Source: Mesorhizobium sp.
GTDB taxonomy: Bacteria > Pseudomonadota > Alphaproteobacteria > Rhizobiales > Rhizobiaceae
Length of the DNA stretch: 32,555 bases
Direction: 5' to 3'
Assembly (NCBI RefSeq): GCF_017306585.1
Contig: NZ_JAFKIC010000168.1
Location: 1-32,555 of the forward strand
Below the pieces are notes generated by a model. The model saw only the letters and a list, made by a program, of their open reading frames with translations, was not told the origin of the DNA and did not search any database. The translations under genes and the position numbers were made by a program. Positions 1 to 8,621 of the stretch are shown piece by piece. Position 1 is the first letter of the stretch. Each line of letters begins with the position of its first letter.

Positions 1-137
1 AGCCGACCCGCGTAGCCAGTCGTCGGGATGTCCAAATGGACGTCCATTTTGCCGTCTGCTCCCACTTGGACCCTCCGTCTCTAACGATCGGCGGACTCTT
101 GCCACATTAACCTCATGCGCCGCACGAGGGGAGCGGC

Positions 138-1505
138 GTGGCGCTTACTGAGATGTTGCGGGAGCGCTTGGCCGAGCGCATCGTCTCAAATGCCAAGCAG
201 TGGTCTGCAATTAGGGAGGAGCTGGAGCGGTTCGTTTCGCGGGCCGGTGGGAGGATCGCAGCCTTGAGCGAGAGTCCCCTTGCCGATCCCGATGCGTTGG
301 CTCGCGCGCACATTCAGCTAGCCGACGGAACGGAATGGACCGGCCTTTCCGCCATGGTCTCCAGATATCGAGGGACCGCAGCTACTCTTGCATCGGTCCC
401 GGTGCCTGATGTCGACGACCAATCAGATGAAGTTGCTGAAAAGCTCAAGCAGCTGACCCAGCGGGTGGATACCCTCAATGTGCGGCGGGTCAAACTTCAC
501 AATCTTCAGCAGCTCAAATTGGCCGATATGCGGTCCCTGGAAAGGCGCATCGATACGCTCAATGATGATCTGTCCAAGAATCTGGATGTACAGAAACTAC
601 AACGTTATTCGGGCGTCACGGCGACCTTAACCCCCGACAGGTGCCCGACGTGCGAGCAGACACTCGTCGACACCTTGTTGTCCCAGGATGCCCTTTCAGC
701 CGTTATGCCGGTTTCTGACAACATCGAATATATTCGATCACAAAAGAGAATGTTCGAAGACATTCTCGCTCGTGAAGAGGCCGAGGAGACCGAACGAAGC
801 GATCAGCTGTCCGCAATCAGCCGAGAACTCTTTGACCACTACGCGCAGATTCGACTGCTTAGATCCGAGCTGGTCGCGCCGGGATCGAATCCCTCAGCGG
901 CCGTCATTGAAGAACGCATTCGGGCAGAAGCCAAGGTGCGGGATCTAGAAGGTCTTCAGGCAGTATTTGATGACGCAATTGAGCGTTTGAGGAGTTTACA
1001 GGACGCTTACAGGAAGCTTCTCGAGGAGCGCGAACAAATACCGGGAGATAAGCTATCCACCAGCGATCAGGATAAGCTGAAGCTTCTGACGGAGCTTCTC
1101 CAAAGTCAGGCAAGTGAATTCGGATTCAGTACATTCTCGCCTTCTGAGCTGTCCATTTCCGAAGATAGCTACCGACCCGAGAAGGAGGGTTTCGAAATCG
1201 GCTTCGAGACATCAGCGAGCGACGCTATCAGGCTGAAGTGGGCGTATCAGCTAAGCTTGCTCGAACTTGCGAATGCAAAGCACACCAACCACCCAGGATT
1301 GCTTGTGTTCGATGAGCCCCGACAGCAGTCTTCCTCGAAGGTGAGCTTCGAGAACCTGTTGAAGAGGGCGTCTGGTGCAGGCCGGCGAAATCAGCAGGTC
1401 ATTTTTTCTACCAGTGAAGATCTTGAGGCATTGAAGCAAATCACTGCAAAGCTTGTCTGCAGTGAGGTGATTTTTCCCGGCTATATCCTGCAGAAACTTC
1501 AGTAG
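138..1505 (+). CDS. Rad50/SMC-like ATPase, lacking the Walker A half
   Basis: The 455 residues contain a long charged coiled coil (about 95-330), a CPTC pair (C169, C172) in its middle that resembles a Rad50 zinc hook, an ABC-signature-like stretch near S359-R365, and a Walker B-like LLVFDEP (388-394) followed by an SxxxQVIFST strand. No P-loop exists anywhere in the ORF, yet Rad50-type proteins need an N-terminal Walker A that pairs with this C-terminal half. The frame is closed by TAA at 108-110. A GTG at 138 has a good GAGGGG Shine-Dalgarno at 126-131. Either the 5' half is deleted, or the ATP-binding half is encoded upstream of the window. Such ATPases in defence islands usually act with a nuclease partner, and the next two genes are nuclease-like. 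The cellular role is inferred only from context. Confidence 0.7.
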   Translation: MALTEMLRERLAERIVSNAKQWSAIREELERFVSRAGGRIAALSESPLADPDALARAHIQLADGTEWTGLSAMVSRYRGTAATLASVPVPDVDDQSDEVAEKLKQLTQRVDTLNVRRVKLHNLQQLKLADMRSLERRIDTLNDDLSKNLDVQKLQRYSGVTATLTPDRCPTCEQTLVDTLLSQDALSAVMPVSDNIEYIRSQKRMFEDILAREEAEETERSDQLSAISRELFDHYAQIRLLRSELVAPGSNPSAAVIEERIRAEAKVRDLEGLQAVFDDAIERLRSLQDAYRKLLEEREQIPGDKLSTSDQDKLKLLTELLQSQASEFGFSTFSPSELSISEDSYRPEKEGFEIGFETSASDAIRLKWAYQLSLLELANAKHTNHPGLLVFDEPRQQSSSKVSFENLLKRASGAGRRNQQVIFSTSEDLEALKQITAKLVCSEVIFPGYILQKLQ

Positions 1506-1685
1506 ATGGAACGGAGCAGTCGTGGGCGCCATCGTCCCGTCGCGCTCCTTCACCCCGTGGGCGCGGCGAATGAGCGTCAGCTCCGGGGTCAGCCGACCGA
1601 ACCTTGCTTGGGAGTTGACGTCTCGGCTTGTTGAGGCGTGCAGGACACATCCGCGCTTAACGTGCGACAGCTGGAGGAAACGTAC

Positions 1686-3248
1686 ATGGCAGGGCGGGAT
1701 GTCGGCACGATGGGAGAGAACCAGTTCATAAGCTGGTGCGAACCGGAAGGGTTCCGCGCTCAGAAATCCCTGGTCGACAGGTTGGGGTGGGACTTCCTAC
1801 TCGAACGTGAACCGGTTCGTTCGGCGCAAGCACCGCTGGACAGCCAGAACGACCTTCCGAAATTCCTCGTCCAAGTCAAATCGACTGACCGAGCAGGAGA
1901 GGCGCCCAGGATCAAGCTTTCGGCCCTCAAGCATCTCGTCGACGCCGATCTGCCGGCGGCGATCGTCGTGCTCGAATTCGGAATTGGAAACAGGCTACCC
2001 AGGCGCAGCCTGATGGTTCCGGTGGATGGAGCGGTCATTTACTGGACACTGCGCCGCGTGCGACGAGAAGAGGCTCGGGGAAATCGCAAGCTCCACAAGG
2101 TCACGGTTCCGATCCCGCTTAAACACGCAGTCGAGCTGGGCAACGGCGGTGAACGGTTGTCAACTGCCCTTGACGGTATGCTTGGCGGATCGTTTTCCGC
2201 CTACATCGAGGGCAAGGCGCGACAGCGACAGACGTGCGGCTTTGAAGACGGTTCCGTCGTGGGCAGGTTCTTTGTTCCCGGCGAAGATGCCCGGGAGAAG
2301 ATCCACAGTCTATTCCTGGGCAGTCGTCGGGAAATCGACGTGATGGATCTCACCATAGAGCGCCGGCGGTTCGGCATCGCCCTGGAGAACGACACGGACT
2401 TCTTCCGCGATGCGATCCTCGAGTTTCACGCGCCGCCTCTCATGTCGGCATCGATTGAGCTCGCTGATCCGGACGATGGTCAATGGACAAGATTTCCGGT
2501 CCAGGTGTTCGCGGTGCCGCCGCTACAGGACGGCGAACCAAGCGCCCCGATCCGGATGGCCAACGCGTTCTTCGAGATCATCCTTGATTTCGATAAAGAA
2601 TGGGCAGGCATGAACTTCGACTATGGCGGGTCGCGGTCGGTCGAGCTGGACGAAGCAGTCACGATAATCGAGGTTGGCGCGATACTGGCCCGTCGGAACA
2701 AGACGGTGAAGATCGAATTGGGAGCCGTAGCACTGGAATTGCCGGCGACCGAGAGCGAACCGGGGCCGTTTCACAACTGGATTCCGGTGGCGCCCATGCT
2801 TCGTCGCATGGCATCCGTCATCGATCGACATGCCAAACCCGATGCGCCCAACGTCCTGCTGTCGGACTTCTACGAATGGATAGAAAAACACCAAGATCTT
2901 CTGGCACTGGGCTCGATCGCCGGGGCGAACTTGTTTTTTCCGCGTTGGGACGACGACCGCGTCGTGGATTCGCAAGACACGATTCTGGCGCCTCTGACCG
3001 TTGATCTGGCGGGTGTGCAGTACACGGTATTGATTGAGCTACCCATCGAGACCATGGGAAGGGATGAGGACGAAGTCAAAATCGTCTGCGGCCAGCCGCG
3101 AATAGTCGCCGACATCGCTCGCTCACCCGGCTCCAGCACGACGGACTTCATCGACCGCGCTGTCGAAATGTCGAAGCGCCACCGTAAGGCAGCAGGCCCT
3201 GCGCTCGTCGCCGCAGCCTTTGAGAACTGGACGATCGGATCGGCATAG
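1686..3248 (+). CDS. DUF4365-like PD-(D/E)XK protein with long C-terminal region
   Basis: The first 110 residues match the DUF4365 pattern of nuclease-fold proteins: GENQF with E11, an LGWDF strand with D36, then LVQVKST with Q63 and K65, and a following helix and strand (AAIVVLEF). These are the expected E, D and QxK positions of a PD-(D/E)XK core. About 400 further residues have no motif I recognise. The start is placed at ATG 1686 because GGAGGAAA lies 5 nt upstream; an in-frame GTG at 1638 would add 16 residues without a ribosome site. It follows the Rad50-like gene by 180 nt on the same strand and precedes a second PD-(D/E)XK gene, suggesting one module. DNA cleavage or binding is an inference from the fold. 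Confidence 0.75.
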   Translation: MAGRDVGTMGENQFISWCEPEGFRAQKSLVDRLGWDFLLEREPVRSAQAPLDSQNDLPKFLVQVKSTDRAGEAPRIKLSALKHLVDADLPAAIVVLEFGIGNRLPRRSLMVPVDGAVIYWTLRRVRREEARGNRKLHKVTVPIPLKHAVELGNGGERLSTALDGMLGGSFSAYIEGKARQRQTCGFEDGSVVGRFFVPGEDAREKIHSLFLGSRREIDVMDLTIERRRFGIALENDTDFFRDAILEFHAPPLMSASIELADPDDGQWTRFPVQVFAVPPLQDGEPSAPIRMANAFFEIILDFDKEWAGMNFDYGGSRSVELDEAVTIIEVGAILARRNKTVKIELGAVALELPATESEPGPFHNWIPVAPMLRRMASVIDRHAKPDAPNVLLSDFYEWIEKHQDLLALGSIAGANLFFPRWDDDRVVDSQDTILAPLTVDLAGVQYTVLIELPIETMGRDEDEVKIVCGQPRIVADIARSPGSSTTDFIDRAVEMSKRHRKAAGPALVAAAFENWTIGSA

Positions 3249-3309
3249 GCTGGCCGCAGGGACGGTGTGCGCACCGGGCGCAGATTGCCGGGCTTGGGAG
3301 GGTGCAAAT

Positions 3310-4329
3310 ATGTTGGAAGCAGTAGAGTCGCGTTCGGGGATCCGTGTATGTGTGAACCTGTTCGAGCGCAAGTTTGCGATAGGTGGGCGCAAAATCTCCG
3401 GGCTGAAGCACGGGGCGATTTGGCAGGAACGGCTCGGGGTATGGGGCTACTTTTCGGAGAGCGGTCGGCGGACGCCTCCTGAGAAGTACTGGAATGTCTT
3501 CGGACAGCAGCCGACACGATTGCGCGACAACATGCTGGTAGAGATCAAGCCGCCAGGCGCTGGCAAGAACCTGAACCGGCAGGGCGTGCTCGCCAAGGAT
3601 GGACAAGGCCATCGTTGGCTGCTGCATCAGGGTCGGTTCCATCCGCGCGGCATTCGCGTCACCGAGGAGATGTTCGACACCGTTGCAAAATCGAAGCGCG
3701 TTCGTGTTCGCTATGCGGACGGAACGGTGGCATCGTGCCACCGCGTCGCGGACCTCGACCGGGCGGCCCCCGAGGTGCAAGACTGCGTTGCGGCGTTCGT
3801 CGAGTCTCTGCGCCCGGGTTCGGATTCATTTTCAGCTCGGCGCGGTAGCCCAGGACATGTTCGATCGGGTCAGCGAGGCCGAGGCCTCGTCCAATCCAGA
3901 AAAACAGGGCGCGTACAACCTCCCGCCTGTCGCGGCCAGAACCGCTGAACGTCGGCACGCGGACATCTGGCACGCGCTGACCAAAAGTCTCGATGCGCTG
4001 GACATTCCGCATTCCAACAGTCGTTTCGGACGATATGGTCCCGATCTCTTCGCTCAAGCGGAACGGAACAGACTTCTGTTCGAAATCAAGTCCGACGCGA
4101 CGGCCTCGGACATCCAACGTGCACTCGGTCAGCTCCGCTGTACGAACACCTTGGCGGAGAAACGTGCAAGAAGGTGATGGTTCTGCCTGATGAACCACCA
4201 CTTCAGGTCAGGAAGGCACTCGCCGCCCTCGGCATCAATCTGCTGTATTTTGCGAAGCGGGGAATTTCGATCCACTTCGATCAGCGAACCGTGCGCGATA
4301 TCGTTGGGAAAGCGGCTCCTCGCACGTAA
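3310..4329 (+). pseudogene. PD-(D/E)XK nuclease-like gene broken by two frameshifts
   Basis: Translation from ATG 3310 (GGGAGG at 3297-3302) is coherent to about 3825. Coding potential then moves to the +2 frame (about 3830-4137) and back to the first frame (about 4138-4329, TAA). Taken as one protein of roughly 339 residues, the C-terminal third carries YGPDLF followed by LLFEIKSD and a helix with Q and a LYEHL-like end, the PD...EIK core of restriction-endonuclease-like proteins. The N-terminal half is not recognised. As written, the first frame stops at 3946-3948 before the nuclease core. The two shifts cancel out, which fits either a decayed gene or two single-base sequence errors. It completes a likely three-gene unit with 138 and 1686. 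Confidence 0.6.
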
Positions 4330-4479
4330 ATGGAACGGAGCGCCAATTAGCTTGCTGCCCTCGCATTTCGTGATGCTTCGGTGCTATTTCAGACGCTCTC
4401 GATGGGCCGCCCATAATCGATCCTGTTGTCGAGCATGGGCCTGCCAATCGCCCGCGTGCCTTTTCACCCATAGCAAACG

Positions 4480-4495
4480 TTCAGCATTTGCTGAA
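4480..4495. promoter_or_regulatory. operator-like palindrome A upstream of abiE pair
   Basis: TTCAGCATTTGCTGAA, six-base arms around four bases. It is the exact reverse complement of the site at 4546-4561. AbiEi-type antitoxins are known to bind inverted repeats in their own promoter and repress it; the assignment here is by position. Confidence 0.55.
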
Positions 4496-4506
4496 AAGAG
4501 GTTTTA

Positions 4507-4524
4507 GCTGAAATTCAGTTGACG
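4507..4524 (+). promoter_or_regulatory. half-site palindrome B and -35-like box
   Basis: CTGAAATTCAG at 4508-4518 repeats the CTGAA/TTCAG arms of sites A and C with a one-base spacer. It abuts TTGACG at 4519-4524, a good -35 match; the corresponding -10 region at 4542-4547 (CAATTT) is poor. Binding at A, B and C would cover the whole promoter. Confidence 0.4.
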
Positions 4525-4538
4525 AGTTTCACTGGATC

Positions 4539-5630
4539 GTGCAATTTCAGCAAATGCTGAAAGCCCGCTTTGAAGTGAACGATCTGGAGACCCAGGCAGC
4601 CGATGCCGTCGCCGCGTTGTTGCGAAGCGTCCCTGTCATCCACGTGGAGAAGGTCGAACTGACGCCGCCTGGCTCCAGCGTCGATATTCTCGCAGAGTTT
4701 AGCCTCAACGGGAATCGGCGCTTTCTCGCTTGCGAAGTCAAACCGTTCGGTCAGCCGCGGCACGTGCGTGCGGCACTCTTTCAGCTTCAAAAGGCTGCGG
4801 AGGAGTTCGATCCGCCAGCGATGCCGATCTTCATCGCTCCCTACTTGTCCCAGGAAGCGCAGGCGCTTTGCCGCGAGTTCGACGTGGGCTATCTCGACTT
4901 TCTGGGAAACGCTCGGATCACGTTCGACACGGTATTCATTGAGCGCCAGGTTGATACAAAACCGCCCGCCATTCAGCGCAACCTGAAATCGATCTTCAAA
5001 CCAAAATCCGCCCAGATCCTCCGGGCGCTCCTGCGCGATCCCGATCGTGCATGGCGTGTTGCGGATCTCTCGCAAGCGTCGGACGTCAGCCTGGGCCACG
5101 TCAGCAACGTCCGCAGCGAGTTGGTTGATCGTGAGTGGGCCGAGGTCACGGACGACGGCTTACGGCTGTCGCGGCCCGACGGGCTCCTGGACGCCTGGCG
5201 CGACGCTTACGAACCACCAGCCGGCGAACGCCTGAGTTTCTACACGACGCTCCATGGCCAATCTCTCGAGAGTTCGGCGCGCAGCACGTTGAGCGTCGGG
5301 CAAGACAGACCCAACGCGGTGTTTGCATCGTTCTCAGCGGCACATTGGTTGGCGCCCTACGGGAGGATATCCACCCACTATTTCTACGCCGATTCAATCG
5401 GACTTACGGCCCTGCGAAATACTCTGAAGCTGTCACCCGCCGCATCGGGCGCGAATGTCATCGTCGTGGTCCTCAAGGATCATGGCCTATTCCACGATAC
5501 CGTCGAACCCGCCTTAGGCGTGGTCTGTACAAGCCCCGTCCAAACCTACCTCGACCTTTCCGCCGCTGGAGAACGAGGAGCGGAAGCTGCGGAACACCTG
5601 AGACAGGAACTCCTTTCATGGCGAAAATAA
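4539..5630 (+). CDS. AbiEi-family type IV antitoxin-like, PD-(D/E)XK-like plus winged helix
   Basis: Residues about 25-110 form a nuclease-fold-like unit (D49 in SVDIL, then CEVK with E66 and K68, then a QL-rich helix), followed by IAPYLS and YLDFLGNARI typical of long proteobacterial AbiEi proteins. Residues about 155-215 form a winged helix-turn-helix (KSAQILRALL, VSLGHVSNV, DREWAEV). The C-terminal 140 residues complete the antitoxin-like part. Family knowledge: AbiEi represses its own operon and counteracts the AbiEii nucleotidyltransferase encoded next. The downstream gene starts inside the last 13 bases of this one, so they are translationally coupled. Start may be GTG 4539 or ATG 4554; neither has a clear Shine-Dalgarno, and palindrome C overlaps both. 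Confidence 0.75.
   Translation: MQFQQMLKARFEVNDLETQAADAVAALLRSVPVIHVEKVELTPPGSSVDILAEFSLNGNRRFLACEVKPFGQPRHVRAALFQLQKAAEEFDPPAMPIFIAPYLSQEAQALCREFDVGYLDFLGNARITFDTVFIERQVDTKPPAIQRNLKSIFKPKSAQILRALLRDPDRAWRVADLSQASDVSLGHVSNVRSELVDREWAEVTDDGLRLSRPDGLLDAWRDAYEPPAGERLSFYTTLHGQSLESSARSTLSVGQDRPNAVFASFSAAHWLAPYGRISTHYFYADSIGLTALRNTLKLSPAASGANVIVVVLKDHGLFHDTVEPALGVVCTSPVQTYLDLSAAGERGAEAAEHLRQELLSWRK
4546..4561. promoter_or_regulatory. operator-like palindrome C over the antitoxin start
   Basis: TTCAGCAAATGCTGAA contains the ATG at 4554 and is the exact reverse complement of site A, 66 bp away. A repressor bound here would sit on the translation start region, and if transcription starts near 4550 the message is leaderless or nearly so. 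Confidence 0.55.
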
Positions 5631-6487
5631 TCACGTCCGACCCTCAGTCCGCGGCAGATTACGAGGACCGCACGACAAGAGCCGTAAAGGGTGTTCTGGT
5701 CGAGATCGGGCAGATCCTGGGCAGCTTCAAGGGCAAGTTCGCTGTAATCGGCGGCGCTGTTCCCTGGCTGCTTCTCGACAATGAAGACATGCCTCACGTC
5801 GGAACGCTCGACGTCGATCTCGGGCTCAACCCAGAGGCTCTCGGCGACGGCGAATACGTCACTTTGGTCGAAGCCTTGATGGGACACGGGTACAAGCAGC
5901 GTGAGGAACTCCGACGCTTCCAACTCGTGCGTGAGGTGCCCCTCAATGATGGAGGCGCGCCTATCGACATTGTCGTAGATTTCCTGATGCCACGCGATGC
6001 GGAGATCGTGAAAAACCGTCCACCGATCCTGACAGACTTCGCTGTCCAGCGGGCCGACGGCGCGGACCTCGCCCTGCGCTTTTACCAACTGGTCGCCATC
6101 ACCGGCGATATGCCGGAGGGAGGGACCAATCGTGTCGAGGTTGCCGTTTGCTCGATTCCTGCTTTGCTCGCCATGAAAGGCCACGCCCTCAATGGCCGGC
6201 ACAAACAAAAGGACGCCTACGACATCTACTACAGCATCCGAAACTATCCCGATGGTATAGAAGCTCTGGCCGAAGCCTGCAGGCCCTTGCTCGAGCAGGA
6301 AAGCGGTGCGCGAGGCTATCAATACATCGCCGACAAATTCGACGCGCTCGACGGCTACGGCGCGACGAGCGTCCGCAAATTCGTCGCCGAGACGGACATC
6401 CTCGATGGCCGCACGGCCGAACAATGGCAGCAGGATGCCTTCGGCCAAGTCGATGCATGGTTGCGAGCGGTTGGCCTGCGAGGCTGA
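5618..6487 (+). CDS. AbiEii-like nucleotidyltransferase toxin
   Basis: A 289-residue protein with the polymerase-beta type nucleotidyltransferase signature: VIGG (43-46) followed by a helix, TLDVDL with the metal-binding pair D65 and D67, and the KDAYD box (198-202) of AbiEii/AbiGii proteins. Toxins of this family modify tRNA or a related target with nucleotides and arrest growth during phage infection; the target here is unknown. ATG 5618 follows AGGA at 5605-5608 and overlaps the antitoxin gene by 13 nt. A much longer in-frame extension back to 5135 exists but lies inside the antitoxin gene in another frame and is not credible. The gene is intact and in the usual antitoxin-then-toxin order. 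Confidence 0.8.
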   Translation: MAKIITSDPQSAADYEDRTTRAVKGVLVEIGQILGSFKGKFAVIGGAVPWLLLDNEDMPHVGTLDVDLGLNPEALGDGEYVTLVEALMGHGYKQREELRRFQLVREVPLNDGGAPIDIVVDFLMPRDAEIVKNRPPILTDFAVQRADGADLALRFYQLVAITGDMPEGGTNRVEVAVCSIPALLAMKGHALNGRHKQKDAYDIYYSIRNYPDGIEALAEACRPLLEQESGARGYQYIADKFDALDGYGATSVRKFVAETDILDGRTAEQWQQDAFGQVDAWLRAVGLRG

Positions 6488-6853
6488 CGCGGCGAGATCG
6501 ATTTCGCTTGAACGCCTTGCGAGCCATTTCGGCGGAGCAGAGCGGATTCCAGAGAGGCCGGCACGACCTGTGCACCGCAAGATGGCTCCTGTGCATTATT
6601 GGACACAGATTCACGGTAGGCGTTTCGCCGCTGCCTGATCGGCAAGCTTCGACCCCAAGGCGACGTACGCGAGGGTTGACAATATCGACCCAACAAGCCC
6701 GCTCGGGCACCCGTTGCGGGCTTTCCGATGCCCATGCGGATCAGGCAAGAAGTTCAAACATTGCCACAGCCGCATTGACTGACGCCGTGCGGATCACCTG
6801 AGAATATGACTCCGATGCCTCTCCTGCCGCGCACCTCAGGGCTGGACCAGCAC
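6488..6853. other. convergent intergenic region
   Basis: 366 nt between the ends of the AbiEii-like gene (plus) and the HEPN gene (minus). Apart from the hairpin at 6695-6723 I see no supported gene; open frames crossing it are low-complexity extensions of shadows. Confidence 0.5.
6695..6723. terminator. possible bidirectional terminator hairpin
   Basis: AAGCCCGC (6695-6702) pairs perfectly with GCGGGCTT (6716-6723) around a 13-nt loop, between two converging genes. There is no long T-run, so termination strength is uncertain. Confidence 0.45.
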
Positions 6854-8215
6854 CTACTGCGCCGCCGGTATCGCGCCGCCCTCGACCGTGATCAATGGGA
6901 AAACTGCATCGGGAAAGCCCCGCTCGGCATAGTTGGAGTATCGTCCTGAATAGCCGATGAGGTGAAACACCATGCCATGCATCAGGCGATACACCTGGTG
7001 CAGCTGGTCGAACCGCCGCTGCAGTTCGTTATCGTCAAAATCGCTCGACGTGATTTGGCGAGTGTGAACCGCTGTGTTGCGCACCCGCACCCAAGCGCCG
7101 ATGTCGTCCTTGGACACTGCTCCACAGTCCACAAGGCCCATCATTCGATCCTTCGGCCGGACCATCTCGAGTCCGCCAAGCATGCCCCCGATCCGGTTGA
7201 CGAGGCTGTCGGGATAGCCGCTCTCACCCAACCATGCCGTCAGCCTCTTCCGAAGCTCCCGATAATCGACGGTCTCAGACGCCGCTTGGGCCGGTATCAG
7301 GTTGGCAATTCCCTCCACCGCGACGGACAGGCCGACCTCCCAAGCCTCAAGCGAGTTTGCGCTTGCTTGGCGCGCATGCGCCAGGTGCGCGGAGCAGGGA
7401 TGCCAAGCATCGGCGATTTGTCCTGCGAACGTATATTTTAGGTAGTGCTGCAATAGCGTGATAATCGGTGCCCAATTGCCTGGACTGCGAGTATCGAGCG
7501 GCGGGTATGGGTTGACCCTCGACCGCCGCGCGCCCGCAGACCGCAGTTCCGCTGTTCGCTTGCCGTCCCCGGCGGTATCGGAAATGTCGACGTGGAGGTC
7601 GAGGCAGAGCACGAACTGCAACGCCTCGACCAGGCGCATTTCGAGGGCAGGGGGCAGGCTGCCTGGAAAGCTTGCGGTGACGACGACCGCCTCGTCTGCG
7701 CCGGGCTGGATGGTGAGAGCCAGTTGCTGGCCATCCGCATATTCGACTTCGTGCTCCCCTATCAGGGCCGTCCAGTTTCGCTCACGCTGGCCGAAGAATT
7801 CGAGCCGCAACCGTGAAGTGGTATCCCGCCAGCCCAGTCGCCGAATGAGGCTGCGCGGGGTGAGCGTCATGACACTGGCATTCGTCGCAAAGGAAATCGA
7901 TGACCCCAGAAGTGACGGGCTCGCCTCCCATTCATGCCCCGCATGGTCGATTGCCGAACACCGATAGTGATCCTCTTCCAGATACAAGCTTCCGGAGGTG
8001 GATCGCATCTGCCGATTGAAAGCTGCGATTCCTACCTCCGGCGTTGTGGTGGCATAGCATTTGACTTCCAGTCTGCCGCTCACGTCCTGCCGAAAGTACC
8101 CTGGCCCAACATAGGTGACAGGCTCGGCTTCTTTGCACTGCTCGATCGTGATGGTCGCGAAATCAAGTTCGAGTTCCTTTCGCCGAAACGCCTCAGCGGC
8201 CTTCTCAAAATCCAT
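6854..8215 (-). CDS. HEPN-domain protein (ApeA-like abortive infection type)
   Basis: A 453-residue protein starting at ATG 8215, preceded by GGGGGAAG on the minus strand; an in-frame start at 8263 would add 16 residues. The C-terminal third is helical and contains RNTAVH (R379, H384), the canonical RNxxxH of HEPN ribonucleases, within a segment reading as the second half of a HEPN fold (VRVRNTAVHTR, then QLHQVYRLMHGMVFHLIGY). The N-terminal 200 residues are beta-rich and resemble the N-terminal domain of ApeA-type large HEPN defence proteins, a weaker call. HEPN proteins of this class usually cleave RNA on phage sensing. It is monocistronic and opposed to its neighbours, consistent with a single-gene defence unit. 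HEPN assignment is good; the ApeA subfamily is inferred. Confidence 0.65.
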   Translation of the reverse strand: MDFEKAAEAFRRKELELDFATITIEQCKEAEPVTYVGPGYFRQDVSGRLEVKCYATTTPEVGIAAFNRQMRSTSGSLYLEEDHYRCSAIDHAGHEWEASPSLLGSSISFATNASVMTLTPRSLIRRLGWRDTTSRLRLEFFGQRERNWTALIGEHEVEYADGQQLALTIQPGADEAVVVTASFPGSLPPALEMRLVEALQFVLCLDLHVDISDTAGDGKRTAELRSAGARRSRVNPYPPLDTRSPGNWAPIITLLQHYLKYTFAGQIADAWHPCSAHLAHARQASANSLEAWEVGLSVAVEGIANLIPAQAASETVDYRELRKRLTAWLGESGYPDSLVNRIGGMLGGLEMVRPKDRMMGLVDCGAVSKDDIGAWVRVRNTAVHTRQITSSDFDDNELQRRFDQLHQVYRLMHGMVFHLIGYSGRYSNYAERGFPDAVFPLITVEGGAIPAAQ

Positions 8216-8621
8216 GACTTCCCCCACTCGACCAAGCGCCATCATCGATATCATGCGCGGCATGACGACAGCGAGCTATGCTATGCCTTATTCGACCACC
8301 CTGCGAACGCTCTGGGGTCGCCGATGGGCCAGCCCGACCTAGATCAGGACTGGTTCTGGAGGATTGCTGCGCGCCTTCAGACCTCCAGACTTGCACCCTA
8401 ATCCAGGTCCAGATGTTTGACGTCGTTCCCGACTGCTGGGAACAGCAACTTTGGCTTGCCGATCGGGTCAAATCGCCTATTCTGGGACATGGCTGATCCG
8501 GCCATGCCGTCCACGTTGGCGAAGCCTGCGGGCAGGAATGAACAATCACCCCGTATGAACCTCTCTTCAAGGTGCGCGGGCCAAGTGGACACGCCGTTGC
8601 AAGCACCGCCGGAGCGGTTCC
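8216..8621. other. divergent intergenic region
   Basis: 406 nt between divergent genes. It should hold promoters for both, but no convincing -35/-10 pair or repeat was identified. Minus-strand frames at 8398-8667 overlap the following gene and lack coding character. Confidence 0.4.

Noticed and set aside
1506-1517. Sequence ATGGAACGGAGC after the stop, also present at 4330-4341
   Set aside because: A 12-bp match after two genes was considered as a short direct repeat flanking a module, but it is too short to support a boundary.
5135-5617. In-frame upstream extension of the AbiEii-like gene
   Set aside because: It lies wholly inside the antitoxin gene in another frame and is Arg-rich shadow sequence; ATG 5618 has a ribosome site and the proper domain start.
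5546-6580. 344-codon open frame on the minus strand opposite the AbiEii-like gene
   Set aside because: Antisense shadow of a gene with clear nucleotidyltransferase motifs; no motif of its own.
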